A stretch of DNA of 64,000 nt. Source: Methylobacterium sp. Leaf118. GTDB taxonomy: Bacteria > Pseudomonadota > Alphaproteobacteria > Rhizobiales > Beijerinckiaceae. The DNA is taken from the NCBI RefSeq assembly GCF_920984675.1, contig NZ_CAKLBV010000002.1, forward strand, positions 1 through 64,000, given 5' to 3'. The position numbers and the translations under genes were made by a program. The notes beneath the pieces were generated by a model. That model searched no databases and had not been told where the DNA came from. It saw nothing but the letters and a program-made list of their open reading frames with translations. Position 1 is the stretch's first letter. Each line of letters begins with the position of its first letter. Below, piece by piece: positions 37,286 through 46,127 of the stretch.

Positions 37286-37489
37286 ATGTTGACCGTCATC
37301 ACCGCACAGACCGTCCAGCCCGAAGTCGAGGCGATCGACCGCGACCCGGGCATCATCACCCTCGTCAGCAGCCTCGTCCGGGCCGTGCGCGGCACCGGCC
37401 GCCCTGCAACCGACGAGAGCGGCCACCGCAAGGGGCCCTATGCCAGCCCGTTCAGCGCGAGCGGCGTCCTGCCCTACCGGTATCGCTGA
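37286..37489 (+). CDS. Small hypothetical protein, 67 aa
   Basis: Unrecognised. MLTVITAQTVQPEVEAIDRD is followed by a hydrophobic helix (GIITLVSSLVRAVRG) and a basic, polar tail ending VLPYRYR. AGGGGA lies about nine bases before ATG 37286. Small proteins of this size are frequent in Methylobacterium-like genomes. It lies between hss and a GNAT gene and converges with the latter. Codon use is normal. Confidence 0.6.
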   Translation: MLTVITAQTVQPEVEAIDRDPGIITLVSSLVRAVRGTGRPATDESGHRKGPYASPFSASGVLPYRYR

Positions 37490-37598
37490 GGGTCGCAGCC
37501 GATCGGAGGGAGGCGAAAAGCCCGCCCCTCCGCGCCCGCCGACATCCCGCCCTGCATGGGCGGCCTCCCCCGCAGGCGGGAGAGGCGGGGTGTCGGCG

Positions 37599-38156
37599 TC
37601 AGGCGGCCTGTCGTCGTGCCGCCATCGCGGCGGCCTCGGCCGCGACCGCCGGGAGCGTGTCGAGGGCGCCGGTCGCCCGCAGAGTTCCGTTCGCCCCGTC
37701 GAGCGCGCGGGCTCTCAGGTCGAGACCGAGGAAACGCTCCCGCTCGAACGGGCCGGGCATGGCGAGCCCCGCCGCCCGGTCGGGGGCGAAGCCGAAGCGG
37801 GCGTAATAGGGGGCATCGCCCACGAGCAGCACCGCGCCGTGGCCGTGCTCGCCGGCCCGGGCCAGCGCGGCCCGCATCAGGAGGCCGCCGAGGCCCAGGC
37901 CTTGCGCGGCCGGATCGACCGCGAGCGGGCCGAGCAGCAGCGCCGGGCGTCCGCAGCCGGTCTCGACATCCCACAGGCGCACGGTGCCGACGACCCGGTC
38001 GTCGCGCGTGGCGGTCAGGGCGAGGCCGCGCGCGGGCAGGCGACCGTCGCGCAGGCGCTGCGAGGTTTTCAGGAATCGGCCCGGACCGAAGCAGGCGTCG
38101 AGCAGGCGCTCGCGCAGCCCGATATCCGAGGCGATCTCATCGCGGATCTGGATCAC
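37599..38156 (-). CDS. GNAT family N-acetyltransferase
   Basis: A 185-aa acetyltransferase. The acetyl-CoA site is clear: LGPLAVDPAAQGLGLGGLLMRAAL (Q-x-x-G-x-G), followed by VLLVGDAPYYARFGFAP. It resembles YhbS-type GNAT proteins of unknown substrate. GTG 38156 is chosen as GGGAGGG lies seven bases upstream; the longer frame to 38243 looks non-coding. It lies between hss and the decarboxylase gene, but polyamine acetylation is only a guess. Confidence 0.88.
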   Translation of the reverse strand: MIQIRDEIASDIGLRERLLDACFGPGRFLKTSQRLRDGRLPARGLALTATRDDRVVGTVRLWDVETGCGRPALLLGPLAVDPAAQGLGLGGLLMRAALARAGEHGHGAVLLVGDAPYYARFGFAPDRAAGLAMPGPFERERFLGLDLRARALDGANGTLRATGALDTLPAVAAEAAAMAARRQAA

Positions 38157-38304
38157 GGCCGTACCCTCCCAACATCGCCGACAGGCGGGAAGAAACAGCC
38201 CTCGCACCCGCCGGGAGGCGGGCCGTCCGGGACACATCGACAAGCGCGTCCCGTGGGACGCGCGGCTTCTCTGGGGGAAAAAGCGTGAATGAAGCGTGAC
38301 CGGC

Positions 38305-39471
38305 TCAGATCACGATCTGCTCGAGCGGGGGGAAGCCGTTGAAGGCGACCGCCGCGTAGGTCGTCGTGTAGGCGCCCGCGCCCTCGATCCAGACCTTGTC
38401 GCCGATCGAGAGGGAGACCGGCAGCGGGTAGTGGTTCTTCTCGTAGAGCACGTCGACCGAATCGCAGGTCGGGCCGGCGACGATGCAGGGGGCCATGCGG
38501 TCCTCGTCGTGGTCGGTGCGGATCGCGTAGCGGATCGACTCGTCCATGGTCTCGGCCAGCCCGCCGAACTTGCCGATGTCGAGATAGACCCAGCGCACCT
38601 CGTCCTCGGCCGCCGACTTCCGGGAGACGAGCACGACCTCGGCCTCGATCATGCCGGCATTGCCGACCATGCCACGGCCCGGCTCGATGATCGTCTCCGG
38701 GATGCGGTTGCCGAAATGCTTGGTGAGCGCGCGGAAGATCGCGTCGCCGTAGGATTCCACGCCGGGCACCGCCTTCAGGTACTTGGTCGGGAAGCCGCCG
38801 CCGAGATTGACCATCGACAGGCCGATGCCCCGCAGCGCGCATTCCTGGAAGATCATGGCGGCGGCGGCGAGGGCCCCGTCCCAGGCTTCCGTGTTGGCCT
38901 GCTGCGAGCCGACATGGAAGGAAACGCCGTAGGCGTGGAGGCCGTTGCGGTGGGCGTGCTCCAGCACGTTCACCGCCATCTCCGGCTCACAGCCGAATTT
39001 TCTCGAAAGGGGCCAGTCGGCGCCGGCGCCGTCGCACAGGATGCGGCAGAACACCTGCACGTCGCCCCTCTCGATACCAGCCTCGCCGGCCGCGCGAACA
39101 ATCTTCTCGACTTCCGCTTGGCAATCAACCGCGAACAGGCGGATGCCGAGCTTGAGGGCGCGGACCACGTCGCGCTCCTTCTTGATGGTGTTGCCGAAGG
39201 AGATGCGGTCGGCGGTGGCGCCGGCGGCGAGCGCCATCTCGATCTCGGCGACCGAGGCGGTGTCGAAGCAGGAGCCCATCTCGGCGAGCAGGCGTAGCAC
39301 TTCCGCCGCCGGGTTCGCCTTCACGGCGTAGAACACCCGGGTGTCGGGCAGGGCACGGGCGAACTGGGAAAAGTTCTCGCGCACGACATCGAGGTCGAGG
39401 ACCATCACCGGACCCTCGTCCCGGCCGAGATCACGGCGCGCGCGCAGGTAATCGCGGATGCGATCGGTCAT
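38305..39471 (-). CDS. Ornithine decarboxylase (type III fold, alanine-racemase-like)
   Basis: A 388-aa pyridoxal-phosphate enzyme converting ornithine to putrescine. The PLP lysine is Lys51 (YAVKANP), HVGSQ is at 186-190, the phosphate loop is GGGFPT, EPGR is at 263-266, and the cross-subunit catalytic Cys336 lies in GPTCDSVDV. Bacterial relatives of this short, eukaryote-like type can also take lysine, so bifunctionality is possible. Start 39471 is the ATG that keeps MTDRIRDYLRARRD. Product use by homospermidine synthase downstream fits the context. The long leader (39472-39850) suggests post-initiation control. Confidence 0.95.
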   Translation of the reverse strand: MTDRIRDYLRARRDLGRDEGPVMVLDLDVVRENFSQFARALPDTRVFYAVKANPAAEVLRLLAEMGSCFDTASVAEIEMALAAGATADRISFGNTIKKERDVVRALKLGIRLFAVDCQAEVEKIVRAAGEAGIERGDVQVFCRILCDGAGADWPLSRKFGCEPEMAVNVLEHAHRNGLHAYGVSFHVGSQQANTEAWDGALAAAAMIFQECALRGIGLSMVNLGGGFPTKYLKAVPGVESYGDAIFRALTKHFGNRIPETIIEPGRGMVGNAGMIEAEVVLVSRKSAAEDEVRWVYLDIGKFGGLAETMDESIRYAIRTDHDEDRMAPCIVAGPTCDSVDVLYEKNHYPLPVSLSIGDKVWIEGAGAYTTTYAAVAFNGFPPLEQIVI

Positions 39472-39850
39472 TGGTCGTCCCAACCACAGGTTCGAGGGCG
39501 CCGTCGAGGGCGCGAGATCGAATCGAGACGGTCCGGGAAAGGGCCGTCGGCGTCAGGGGGCGATGCGTCGCGTCACCCGTGCGCTTTGGAGACGCGCGGA
39601 TGGCAACAGGCGCAGAGCACCCGGAAGCTGCCGTGGATTGGATGGGGGAACCCCAACCGCACGCCGGGCAAGGAGAAACAAGCCTCTTCGGTGTCGGCCT
39701 TTGGAGGGCCGACGAGACCAAAAAAGCCCGTTCGTCGTTGCTTTAAGCTGCGTCCCCCGTGGAGAGCGGGGTTCGCCGGTTTCGCCTCCGGCTGCCGGTT
39801 GTTGTTGAGGTCTGGTGTCGCCACCCGGATGCCGGCCGTAGGGATCCACC
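39472..39850 (-). ncRNA. Candidate structured leader of ornithine decarboxylase (speF-like position)
   Basis: The decarboxylase gene is preceded by a long leader with several hairpins on the minus strand: GTCGGCC...GGCCGAC (around 39693-39713), CCCCG...CGGGG (around 39753-39772) and a T-run (TTTTTTGG, 39719-39724). In alphaproteobacteria a conserved RNA motif named speF is known in front of ornithine decarboxylase genes; position and structural richness fit, but I cannot confirm the consensus. The boundary at 39850 is approximate. Confidence 0.45.
39573..39824 (-). CDS. Possible upstream reading frame in the decarboxylase leader, 83 aa
   Basis: An open frame starting GTG at 39824 (VATPDLNNNRQPEAKPANPA) lies wholly inside the leader and ends about 100 bases before the decarboxylase start. 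It uses codons rare elsewhere here (TTA, TTT TTT, CGA CGA, TGT) and has Cys pairs near the end (LCACCHPRV). Ribosome binding site is not clear. It could be a leader peptide sensing polyamine or ornithine, or simply an open frame within structured RNA. Confidence 0.25.
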   Translation of the reverse strand: MATPDLNNNRQPEAKPANPALHGGRSLKQRRTGFFGLVGPPKADTEEACFSLPGVRLGFPHPIHGSFRVLCACCHPRVSKAHG

Positions 39851-40170
39851 CCTTGCGACCATCGATCCTTTAAGACCCCTGGCGGCTGTCCGGCAGTTGA
39901 CCGGATGCCCACCAACCGACACGCGGCCACAGGCACGTGCGAAATTGGGCAGGGGCGATATACGCATCGCGTCCCCCCGGAACAAGCGGTTTCTCACAAC
40001 CTGAGCCGGCGATATCGCTGCGCCGGGACCGATCGTGTCCGATCCGCATCACCGGATCGCGTCCCGGCCCTCGGCGGGCCTTTTCAAGGGCCGGCCGACG
40101 GTCCATTGAACCTGCCGCATCGCGGTGCCGGCCTGTCGGCGGCGCGCCATGGGGAGAGTCACCGGGAGCC

Positions 40171-41745
40171 ATGACCGAGCCGTCCCGCCGGGCCGTCGTT
40201 TCGGGCCTCGCCGCCAGCGGCCTTGCGGCCCTTCCCCTTGCGGCCCTTCCCGTCGTCGCGCGGGCCGAACCGCGGCCCTTCGGCTTCGAGACGGTGGAAG
40301 CGGAGGCCCGCGCCCTCGCCGCCGCGCCCTTCGATGCCCGCGTGCCGCCCCTGCCCGAGGCGCTGGCCCGGCTCGATTACGACGCGTGGCGCGACATCCG
40401 CTTCAAGCCGGCCCGGGCCTTCCCGGTCGGCGCGGAGGGGCGCTTCCGCCTGCAGCTGTTCCACCTCGGCTTCCTCTATCCGCGGCCGGTAACGGTGAGC
40501 CTCGTGCGGGACGGGGTGGCGACGGCGATCCCCTACGATCCGACCCTGTTCGATCTCGGCCGCACCCGGCTCGACGCGCCGCTGCCGGCGGATCTGGGCT
40601 TTGCCGGCCTCCGTCTGCACACGGCCCTCAACCGGCCGGACGTGATCGACGAGCTGATCGTCTTCGTCGGGGCGAGCTATTTCCGCTTCCTGGGGCGCGA
40701 GCAGCTCTACGGGCTGTCGGCGCGGGCGCTGGCGATCAACACGGAGGCCGAGGGGGGACCCGAGGAGTTCCCGCTCTTCCGCGCCTTCTGGATCGAGGCC
40801 GACGGGGCGGAGCCCGGCGCCTGCACCCTCCACGCCCTGCTCGACAGCCCCTCGGTGACCGGGGCCTATCGCTTCACGGTGCGGCCGGGGGCGCAGACGA
40901 GCGTCGCGGTGACGGCCACCCTGTTCCCGCGGCGGGACCTCGACCGAGCCGGACTGGCGCCGCTGACCTCGATGTACTTCATCGGCGAGACCGACCGGGG
41001 CCACAGCGACGATTATCGGCCCGAACTGCACGACTCGGACGGGCTCCAGATCGCCGCGGGCTCGGGCGAGTGGCTGTGGCGGCCCCTCGACAATCCCCGC
41101 GAGCGCCGCATCTCAAGCTTCTCGGTTCAGAGCCCGAAGGGATTCGGGCTGCTCCAGCGCGACCGGGACTTTGCCAACTATCAGGATCTCGAAGCCGGCT
41201 ACGAGCGCCGGCCCGGCTATTTCGTCGAGCCGCAGGGCGATTGGGGCGAGGGCAGCGTGGTCCTCGTCGAGCTGCCGACCGACAACGAGACGGCCGACAA
41301 CATCGTCGCCTTCTGGCGCCCGAAGCGCCCCGCCCCGGCGGGCGAGGCCGTGCGGCTCGCCTATACGATCCGGGCGCTCGGCGCGGCGGATCTGCATCCG
41401 AACGGGCGCGTGAGGCATACCTTCCTCGCCGAGCCCGCCGCCAGCGGAGCCGCGCGCAGGACCACGGAGGGAACGGCCCGCCTCGGCCGCCGCTTCCTCG
41501 TCGATTTCGGCGGCGGCGACCTCGCCCGGTACGCCTCGGCGCCGACGCCGCCGGAGGTGGTCGCGAGCGCGAGCTTCGGGCGGATCACCGCCACCTCGAT
41601 CGTGCCCAACCCCCATATCGGCGGCTTCCGGGTCGCCGTGGACGTGAGCCTCGACGCTCCCGGCACGACCGAGCTGCGCGCCTTCCTGCGCGCGGGCGAC
41701 CGGACCCTGACCGAGACCTGGACCTTCCCCTGGAGCCCAGCGTGA
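40171..41745 (+). CDS. opgD: Periplasmic glucan biosynthesis protein OpgD/MdoD
   Basis: A 524-aa periplasmic protein for osmoregulated glucan synthesis. The N-terminus carries a twin-arginine signal (PSRRAVVSGLAASGLAALPLAALPVVARA), as in OpgD rather than OpgG. The family core follows: FDARVPPLPEALARLDYDAWRDIRFKPARA, FQLQLFHLGF-like strand FRLQLFHLGFLYPRPV, FVGASYFRFLGREQLYGLSARALAI and LTSMYFIGETDRGHSDDYRPELHDSDGL. It is coupled (GTGA overlap) to a GNAT gene. No opgH glucosyltransferase is in view. Confidence 0.94.
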   Translation: MTEPSRRAVVSGLAASGLAALPLAALPVVARAEPRPFGFETVEAEARALAAAPFDARVPPLPEALARLDYDAWRDIRFKPARAFPVGAEGRFRLQLFHLGFLYPRPVTVSLVRDGVATAIPYDPTLFDLGRTRLDAPLPADLGFAGLRLHTALNRPDVIDELIVFVGASYFRFLGREQLYGLSARALAINTEAEGGPEEFPLFRAFWIEADGAEPGACTLHALLDSPSVTGAYRFTVRPGAQTSVAVTATLFPRRDLDRAGLAPLTSMYFIGETDRGHSDDYRPELHDSDGLQIAAGSGEWLWRPLDNPRERRISSFSVQSPKGFGLLQRDRDFANYQDLEAGYERRPGYFVEPQGDWGEGSVVLVELPTDNETADNIVAFWRPKRPAPAGEAVRLAYTIRALGAADLHPNGRVRHTFLAEPAASGAARRTTEGTARLGRRFLVDFGGGDLARYASAPTPPEVVASASFGRITATSIVPNPHIGGFRVAVDVSLDAPGTTELRAFLRAGDRTLTETWTFPWSPA

Positions 41746-42248
41746 GCCGCCGGACGGAGCGCGCGGCGCTCGGCGGGGCGGTGACGGTCCGGATCGCCCA
41801 CGTGGCCGATCTCGATGCCCTGATGGCGCTGGAGCATGCCGCCTTCGCCATCGACCGGGCCGAGCGCCGGGCGATCCGCCACGCGATCCGCTCCTCCAGC
41901 ATGAGCCTCCTCGTCGCGGTCGCGACGGACCCGGACGCGGAGGCCGAACTCCTGGTCGGGGCCGCGACCCTGGAGCGGCGGCGCACCAGCGCCGTCGCCC
42001 GGCTCTCCTCCATCGCGGTCGCCCCGTCCCGCGCCGGCCATGGCCTCGGCGGCCTGCTGCTGGCCGCAGCCGAGGCGGAGGCCCGCCGGCACGGTCTTGC
42101 CCGTCTGCGCCTGGAGGTTCGGGCCGACAACGGGGCCGGCATCCGCCTCTACGAGCGCCACGGCTACCGCCGCTACGGGACCAAGCCGGACTATTACGAG
42201 GACGGCATGGAGGCGTGGTGTTACGAGAAGGCCCTGGAACCGGCCTGA
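41742..42248 (+). CDS. GNAT family N-acetyltransferase, RimI-like
   Basis: A 168-aa acetyltransferase with LSSIAVAPSRAGHGLGGLLLAAAEAEA (acetyl-CoA loop), then LRLEVRADNGAGIRLYERHGYRRYG, the signature of RimI-type N-terminal acetyltransferases. The GTG start overlaps the opgD stop by four bases; an internal GTG at VTVRIAHVADL is an alternative. Translation is coupled to opgD. The substrate is unknown. Confidence 0.9.
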   Translation: MSRRTERAALGGAVTVRIAHVADLDALMALEHAAFAIDRAERRAIRHAIRSSSMSLLVAVATDPDAEAELLVGAATLERRRTSAVARLSSIAVAPSRAGHGLGGLLLAAAEAEARRHGLARLRLEVRADNGAGIRLYERHGYRRYGTKPDYYEDGMEAWCYEKALEPA

Positions 42249-42370
42249 CGGCCCGCTTGGGGGTCCTTCGGAGCCGGCCCCGTCCCCGATCGTTCATCCC
42301 GTCCCGGCCGCCGCCTCGGCGGGCGAGGTGCGCCAGCGCACTGGCAGGACGGGCGGGTGGGACCAAGTTG

Positions 42371-42384
42371 CGGGTATCTACCCG
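42371..42384. promoter_or_regulatory. Short palindrome upstream of old-yellow enzyme
   Basis: cgggta-tc-taccg-type palindrome (cgggtatctacccg) lies 53 bases before the ATG of the flavin oxidoreductase gene, a position consistent with a repressor operator. Old-yellow-enzyme genes are often controlled by TetR-type repressors. No repressor gene is adjacent. Confidence 0.35.
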
Positions 42385-42436
42385 TGTCCCCACGACGGAC
42401 GCGCGGATTGTCCTGGCGACCCACGAAGAGACCCGC

Positions 42437-43522
42437 ATGCCGACTCTGTTCGACCCGATCACGCTCGGCGCCCTCGCGCTGCCGAACCGTATCCTGATGG
42501 CGCCGCTGACCCGCGGTCGCGCCACCCGCACCCATGTCCCGACGCCGCTCATGGCCGAGTATTATGCCCAGCGGGCGGGCGCCGGCCTCATCATCTCGGA
42601 GGCCACGGGCATCAGCCAGGAGGGTCTGGGCTGGCCCTACGCCCCCGGCCTCTGGTCGGACGAGCAGGTCGAGGCCTGGAAGCCGATCGTGAAGGCCGTT
42701 CACGACGCGGGCGGGCGCATCGTCTCGCAGCTCTGGCACATGGGCTACCTCGTCCACCCGGACTTCCTCGGCGGCGAGCCCCCGGTCGCCCCCTCGGAGG
42801 CGACCGCGCCGGATCAGGCCCACACCTACGAGGGCAAGAAGCCCTACGGGAAGGCCCGGGCGCTGGGCGAGGACGAGATTCCGCGCCTCATCGCCGATTA
42901 CGAGCGGGCCGCCCGCAACGCCGTCGCGGCCGGCTTCGACGGGGTGCAGATCCACGCGGCCAACGGCTACCTGCTCGACGAGTTCATCCGCGACGGCTCC
43001 AACAAGCGCTCCGACCGCTACGGCGGCTCGGTCGAGAACCGGGTCCGCCTCGTCACCAAGGTGGCGCAGGCGGTGGCCGGCGTGGTCGGTCCCGAGCGCA
43101 CCGGCATCCGCTTCTCGCCCAATGGTCCGATCCAGGGCGTCGACGATTCGAACCCCCACGAGACCTTCGGACTGGCCGCCGAGATGATGGAGCGCGTCGG
43201 CCTCGCCTTCATCGAGCTGCGCGAGCCGGGCCCGAACGGCACCTTCGGCAAGGCGACGGTGGCGCCGGTGGCGCCCGTCATCAAGGAGCGCTTCGGCGGG
43301 CCGGTCATCCTCAACTGCGACTACGATGGAGAGCGCGCGAAGGCGGCGGTCGCCTCGGGCGAGGCCGACGCCATCGCCTTCGGCCGGCCCTTCCTCGCCA
43401 ACCCGGACCTGCCCGAGCGGATCGCCCAGGGCGCCCCGCTCAACCCGGACGACATGCAGACCTGGTACAGCCAGGGTCCGGAGGGCTACATCGATTACCC
43501 GACCCTGGCCCGGGCGGCGTAA
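42437..43522 (+). CDS. Old yellow enzyme family NADH:flavin oxidoreductase (NemA-like alkene reductase)
   Basis: A 361-aa FMN enzyme that reduces activated alkenes such as N-ethylmaleimide or nitro compounds. It has the N-terminal FDPITLGALALPNRILMAPLTRGRA, SEATGISQEGLGWPYAPGLW, QLWHMGY, the catalytic-site HAANGYLLDEFIRDGSNKRSDRYGGSVENR, and the C-terminal GRPFLANPDLPERI. The region is typical of E. coli NemA relatives. GAAGAGA lies upstream of ATG 42437. It has its own terminator (43548-43577). A short palindrome upstream suggests repressor control. Confidence 0.94.
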   Translation: MPTLFDPITLGALALPNRILMAPLTRGRATRTHVPTPLMAEYYAQRAGAGLIISEATGISQEGLGWPYAPGLWSDEQVEAWKPIVKAVHDAGGRIVSQLWHMGYLVHPDFLGGEPPVAPSEATAPDQAHTYEGKKPYGKARALGEDEIPRLIADYERAARNAVAAGFDGVQIHAANGYLLDEFIRDGSNKRSDRYGGSVENRVRLVTKVAQAVAGVVGPERTGIRFSPNGPIQGVDDSNPHETFGLAAEMMERVGLAFIELREPGPNGTFGKATVAPVAPVIKERFGGPVILNCDYDGERAKAAVASGEADAIAFGRPFLANPDLPERIAQGAPLNPDDMQTWYSQGPEGYIDYPTLARAA

Positions 43523-43547
43523 CCCGCCCGCCGGCGGACCCTCCTCT

Positions 43548-43577
43548 CGGCCCCGCGCGCGCGGGGCCGTTCTCGTT
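43548..43577 (+). terminator. Intrinsic terminator after the old-yellow enzyme gene
   Basis: A perfect 22-base palindrome cggccccgcgc/gcgcggggccg (43548-43569) is followed by TTCTCGTTT. It ends the flavin oxidoreductase transcript just before the HAD gene. Confidence 0.8.
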
Positions 43578-43593
43578 TCAGGGGCAGGCCTCG

Positions 43594-44271
43594 ATGAACA
43601 GGTCCGACGTGCCCGGCCCTGCGGCCGTCCGGCCGCGCTACCGCCTCGTCGCCTTCGATTTCGACGGGACCCTCGCCGACACCTTCCCGTGGTTCTGCTC
43701 CGTCCTGAACGACGTGGCCGACCGCTACCGTTTCCGCCGGGTCGGGCCGGGGGAGGCCGAGCGGCTGCGGGCGCTCGGGGCGCGGGCGATCCTGAAGGAG
43801 CTCGGCATCCCGGCCTGGAAGGTGCCCGGCATCGCCCGCCACATGCGGGGGCTCGCGGCCCGCGACGCGGACGCCGTCCGGCTGTTTCCCGGCATTCCTG
43901 AGATGCTCGCGGCCCTCGACCGGACCGGCATCGCCCTCGCGGTGGTCAGTTCCAACGGGGAGGCCCAGGTGCGCCGCGCCCTCGGGCCCGATGCCGGACG
44001 CATCCGGCACTACGCCTGCGGCGCGTCGCTGTTCGGCAAGGCGCGTCATCTGCGCGCGGTGGCGCGGGCCGCCGGTGTGGCGCCCGGGGCGATGCTGGCG
44101 GTCGGGGACGAGATCCGCGACGCCGAGGCGGCGGCGAACGCCGCCTGCGCCTTCGGGGCGGTCGCCTGGGGCTACACCCTGCCCGAGGCGTTGGCGGCCC
44201 GCGAGCCGGCCCACCTGTTCGACGACCCGGCCGCGATCGTGCGGATCGCGGCCGGAACGGCGGATTACTGA
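43594..44271 (+). CDS. HAD family phosphatase, Gph-like
   Basis: A 225-aa haloacid dehalogenase-type hydrolase. Motif I is FDFDGTLADTF (nucleophile Asp22 and Asp24), motif II VVSSNGE, motif III Lys in FGKARHL and motif IV VGDEIRDAEAA. A helical cap lies after motif I, as in phosphoglycolate phosphatases. The substrate cannot be fixed from the sequence. ATG 43594 is chosen with AGGGG upstream. Its end overlaps the convergent bamE gene by seven bases. Confidence 0.9.
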   Translation: MNRSDVPGPAAVRPRYRLVAFDFDGTLADTFPWFCSVLNDVADRYRFRRVGPGEAERLRALGARAILKELGIPAWKVPGIARHMRGLAARDADAVRLFPGIPEMLAALDRTGIALAVVSSNGEAQVRRALGPDAGRIRHYACGASLFGKARHLRAVARAAGVAPGAMLAVGDEIRDAEAAANAACAFGAVAWGYTLPEALAAREPAHLFDDPAAIVRIAAGTADY

Positions 44272-44762
44272 CCGGCGCGGGCGCCCGGCACGATGGAGGC
44301 GCCGGCGCCGCTGCCGAACGGCTCGTAGCGGGTCAGGCCGCGGAAGAGCTGGCTGAGGAAGGCGCGCTCGGCCCCGCTCGACGGCGTGGTCCGCTGAATG
44401 AAGTCGAACACGCGCCCGTCCTGCAGGCCGTAGAGCGACACGCGCTCGACCTTCATCCCGGCGTTGAAATAGACCGCGGTGACCTTCTGGTCCTCGATCT
44501 GCTCACCGAGGAACAACACCGTCCGGGTCGTGTTCTGGGTGATGTAATACCAGGACTTGTTGCCGACCGTGGAGACCGTGGAGGGCGTGCCGAGGATCTG
44601 GAGCACCTGCTCGGCGCTCAAGCCCGGCTTGACCGTCGCCAGTGCCGCCTGATCGATCTGGTAGCCGTGGCGGATCTGCTCGCCGATGCAGCCGGAGACG
44701 CCGAGCGCGACGGATCCGAGAACGGCCGCGCGGGCGAGCGACGAGACGAGACGGCGCGACAT
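44265..44762 (-). CDS. bamE: Outer membrane assembly lipoprotein BamE/SmpA
   Basis: A 165-aa lipoprotein of the BAM complex, which inserts beta-barrel proteins. Signal peptide (RRLVSSLARAAVLGSVALG) and lipobox VSGC (Cys25) are present, then the BamE core: HGYQIDQAALATVKPGLSAEQVLQILGTPSTVSTVGNKSWYYITQNT. The C-terminal extension beyond VSLYGLQDGR is typical of alphaproteobacteria. It is divergent from the Cbp3-like gene, a conserved arrangement in this class, and converges with the HAD gene by a seven-base overlap. Confidence 0.93.
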   Translation of the reverse strand: MSRRLVSSLARAAVLGSVALGVSGCIGEQIRHGYQIDQAALATVKPGLSAEQVLQILGTPSTVSTVGNKSWYYITQNTTRTVLFLGEQIEDQKVTAVYFNAGMKVERVSLYGLQDGRVFDFIQRTTPSSGAERAFLSQLFRGLTRYEPFGSGAGASIVPGARAGQ

Positions 44763-44918
44763 CGGCCCCCCTGATTTGCCTGAAGCGATGCATCGTCCGC
44801 GGCGCGATTGACTCGCGGCGTCTTCGGACTTGCACCCTGGTCGAGGGTTGCCGTACCGCGGGGTTATGGCTTTGACAAGGCAAGCGTGGCCACAGGCCCG
44901 GCCCAACCGGTGGACCGC

Positions 44919-45470
44919 ATGATCGCAGGGCTGTTCCGCCGCGCCGACACGCGGCGCCGCACGATCCGGACGCTGCACGGGCGCATCAGCGATGCCGCGC
45001 GCAACCCGGTTCTGTACGGTGCCCTCGGCGTGCCCGACACCGTGGAGGGCCGCTTCGAGGCCCTGTGCCTGCACGTGATCCTCGTGCTGCGCCGCCTCGG
45101 CCAATTGCCGCCGCCGGCCGGCGACGTGGCCCAGGACCTCGTCGATGCCGTCTTCCTGCAGCTCGACGCCTCCCTGCGCGAACTCGGCATCGGCGACATG
45201 GGCATCCCCAAGCGCATCAAGAAGCTCGGGGCCTCGTTCTATGCCCGCGCCGGCGCCTATGGCAGCGCCCTCGACGCGGACGACATCGCCGCCTTGGCCG
45301 CCGCCCTCGCCCGCAACGTGCTCGACCGCGACGCGCCCGAGGCCGCCGAAGGGCTCGCGCGCTACGCCCGCGCCTGCGCCGCCGCCCTCGCGGAGCAGGA
45401 CCTCGACGCCCTGCTCGGGCAGGGCCCGCGCTTCCCCCAACCCGACGGCACCGCAGGAGCGATCGGATGA
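44919..45470 (+). CDS. Ubiquinol-cytochrome c chaperone (Cbp3-like)
   Basis: A 183-aa protein of the UBQ-CytC chaperone family, which helps assemble cytochrome b of the bc1 complex. Visible family features: YGALGVPDTVEGRFEALCLHVILVLRRL, QDLVDAVFLQLDASLRELGIGDMGIPKRIKKLGASFYARAGAY. ATG 44919 is chosen; GTG 44910 is a close alternative. Its stop overlaps the DUF177 start by four bases (ATGA). bamE is divergent upstream, the conserved alphaproteobacterial order. Confidence 0.92.
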   Translation: MIAGLFRRADTRRRTIRTLHGRISDAARNPVLYGALGVPDTVEGRFEALCLHVILVLRRLGQLPPPAGDVAQDLVDAVFLQLDASLRELGIGDMGIPKRIKKLGASFYARAGAYGSALDADDIAALAAALARNVLDRDAPEAAEGLARYARACAAALAEQDLDALLGQGPRFPQPDGTAGAIG

Positions 45471-45982
45471 CCGCCGCCTCGAAAGGCCCGCTCTCCCGCT
45501 CGGTCCATGTCGAGCGCCTGACCAAGGACCGCGCCGAGATCGTGGTCGAGGCCACCCCCGAGGAATGCGCGGCTCTGGCCCGCGACTTCAAGGTCCCGGC
45601 GATCCGCGACCTCGTCGGGCGCTTCGTCCTGAGCGGCTCCCTCACCCGGCTCCAGGTCGGCGGCCGGGTCGAGGCGGTCGTCACCCAGATCTGCACCGTG
45701 ACGCTGGAGCCGTTCGAGGGGCGGGTGAACGAGCCGGTGGACGTGGCTTTCACCAACGCCGACATCCTGAACGACACCGATGCCGAGGAGGTCGAGCTGC
45801 CCGACCCGATCGTGAACGGGCGCATCGATTTCGGAACGCTGACCGCGGAGTTCCTGGCCCTCGGGCTCGACCCCTATCCGCGCAAGTCCGGCGTCGCCTT
45901 CGAGCCGGTCACGGCGGGCGAGGAGCCGCAGCCGTTTTCCGACCTCGCCGCCCTGCGCGACCGGCTCGGCGGCAAGGACTGA
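45467..45982 (+). CDS. DUF177 (YceD-like) protein
   Basis: A 171-aa protein of the DUF177/YceD family. It has the core cysteine-containing motif [16 protein letters not shown] and the acidic [19 protein letters not shown] segment near the C-terminus. Relatives are found beside ribosomal protein L32 and plsX and are implicated in 23S rRNA accumulation. No rpmF is present between it and plsX here. It is coupled to the Cbp3-like gene by ATGA overlap. Confidence 0.92.
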   Translation: MTAASKGPLSRSVHVERLTKDRAEIVVEATPEECAALARDFKVPAIRDLVGRFVLSGSLTRLQVGGRVEAVVTQICTVTLEPFEGRVNEPVDVAFTNADILNDTDAEEVELPDPIVNGRIDFGTLTAEFLALGLDPYPRKSGVAFEPVTAGEEPQPFSDLAALRDRLGGKD

Positions 45983-46127
45983 ACGCCGCGTCCAACGAAT
46001 CTGTGAGTTTTTGTTTGCCCGGCCGGGCGCGACCGTTATTTTGCGCGCCGCCGATCCGGGGCCGGCTGTCTCCCCGAGCCCGCCCGCAGGACGCCTCCGC
46101 GGCGTCCGACGAGCCCCCGAAGGAATC

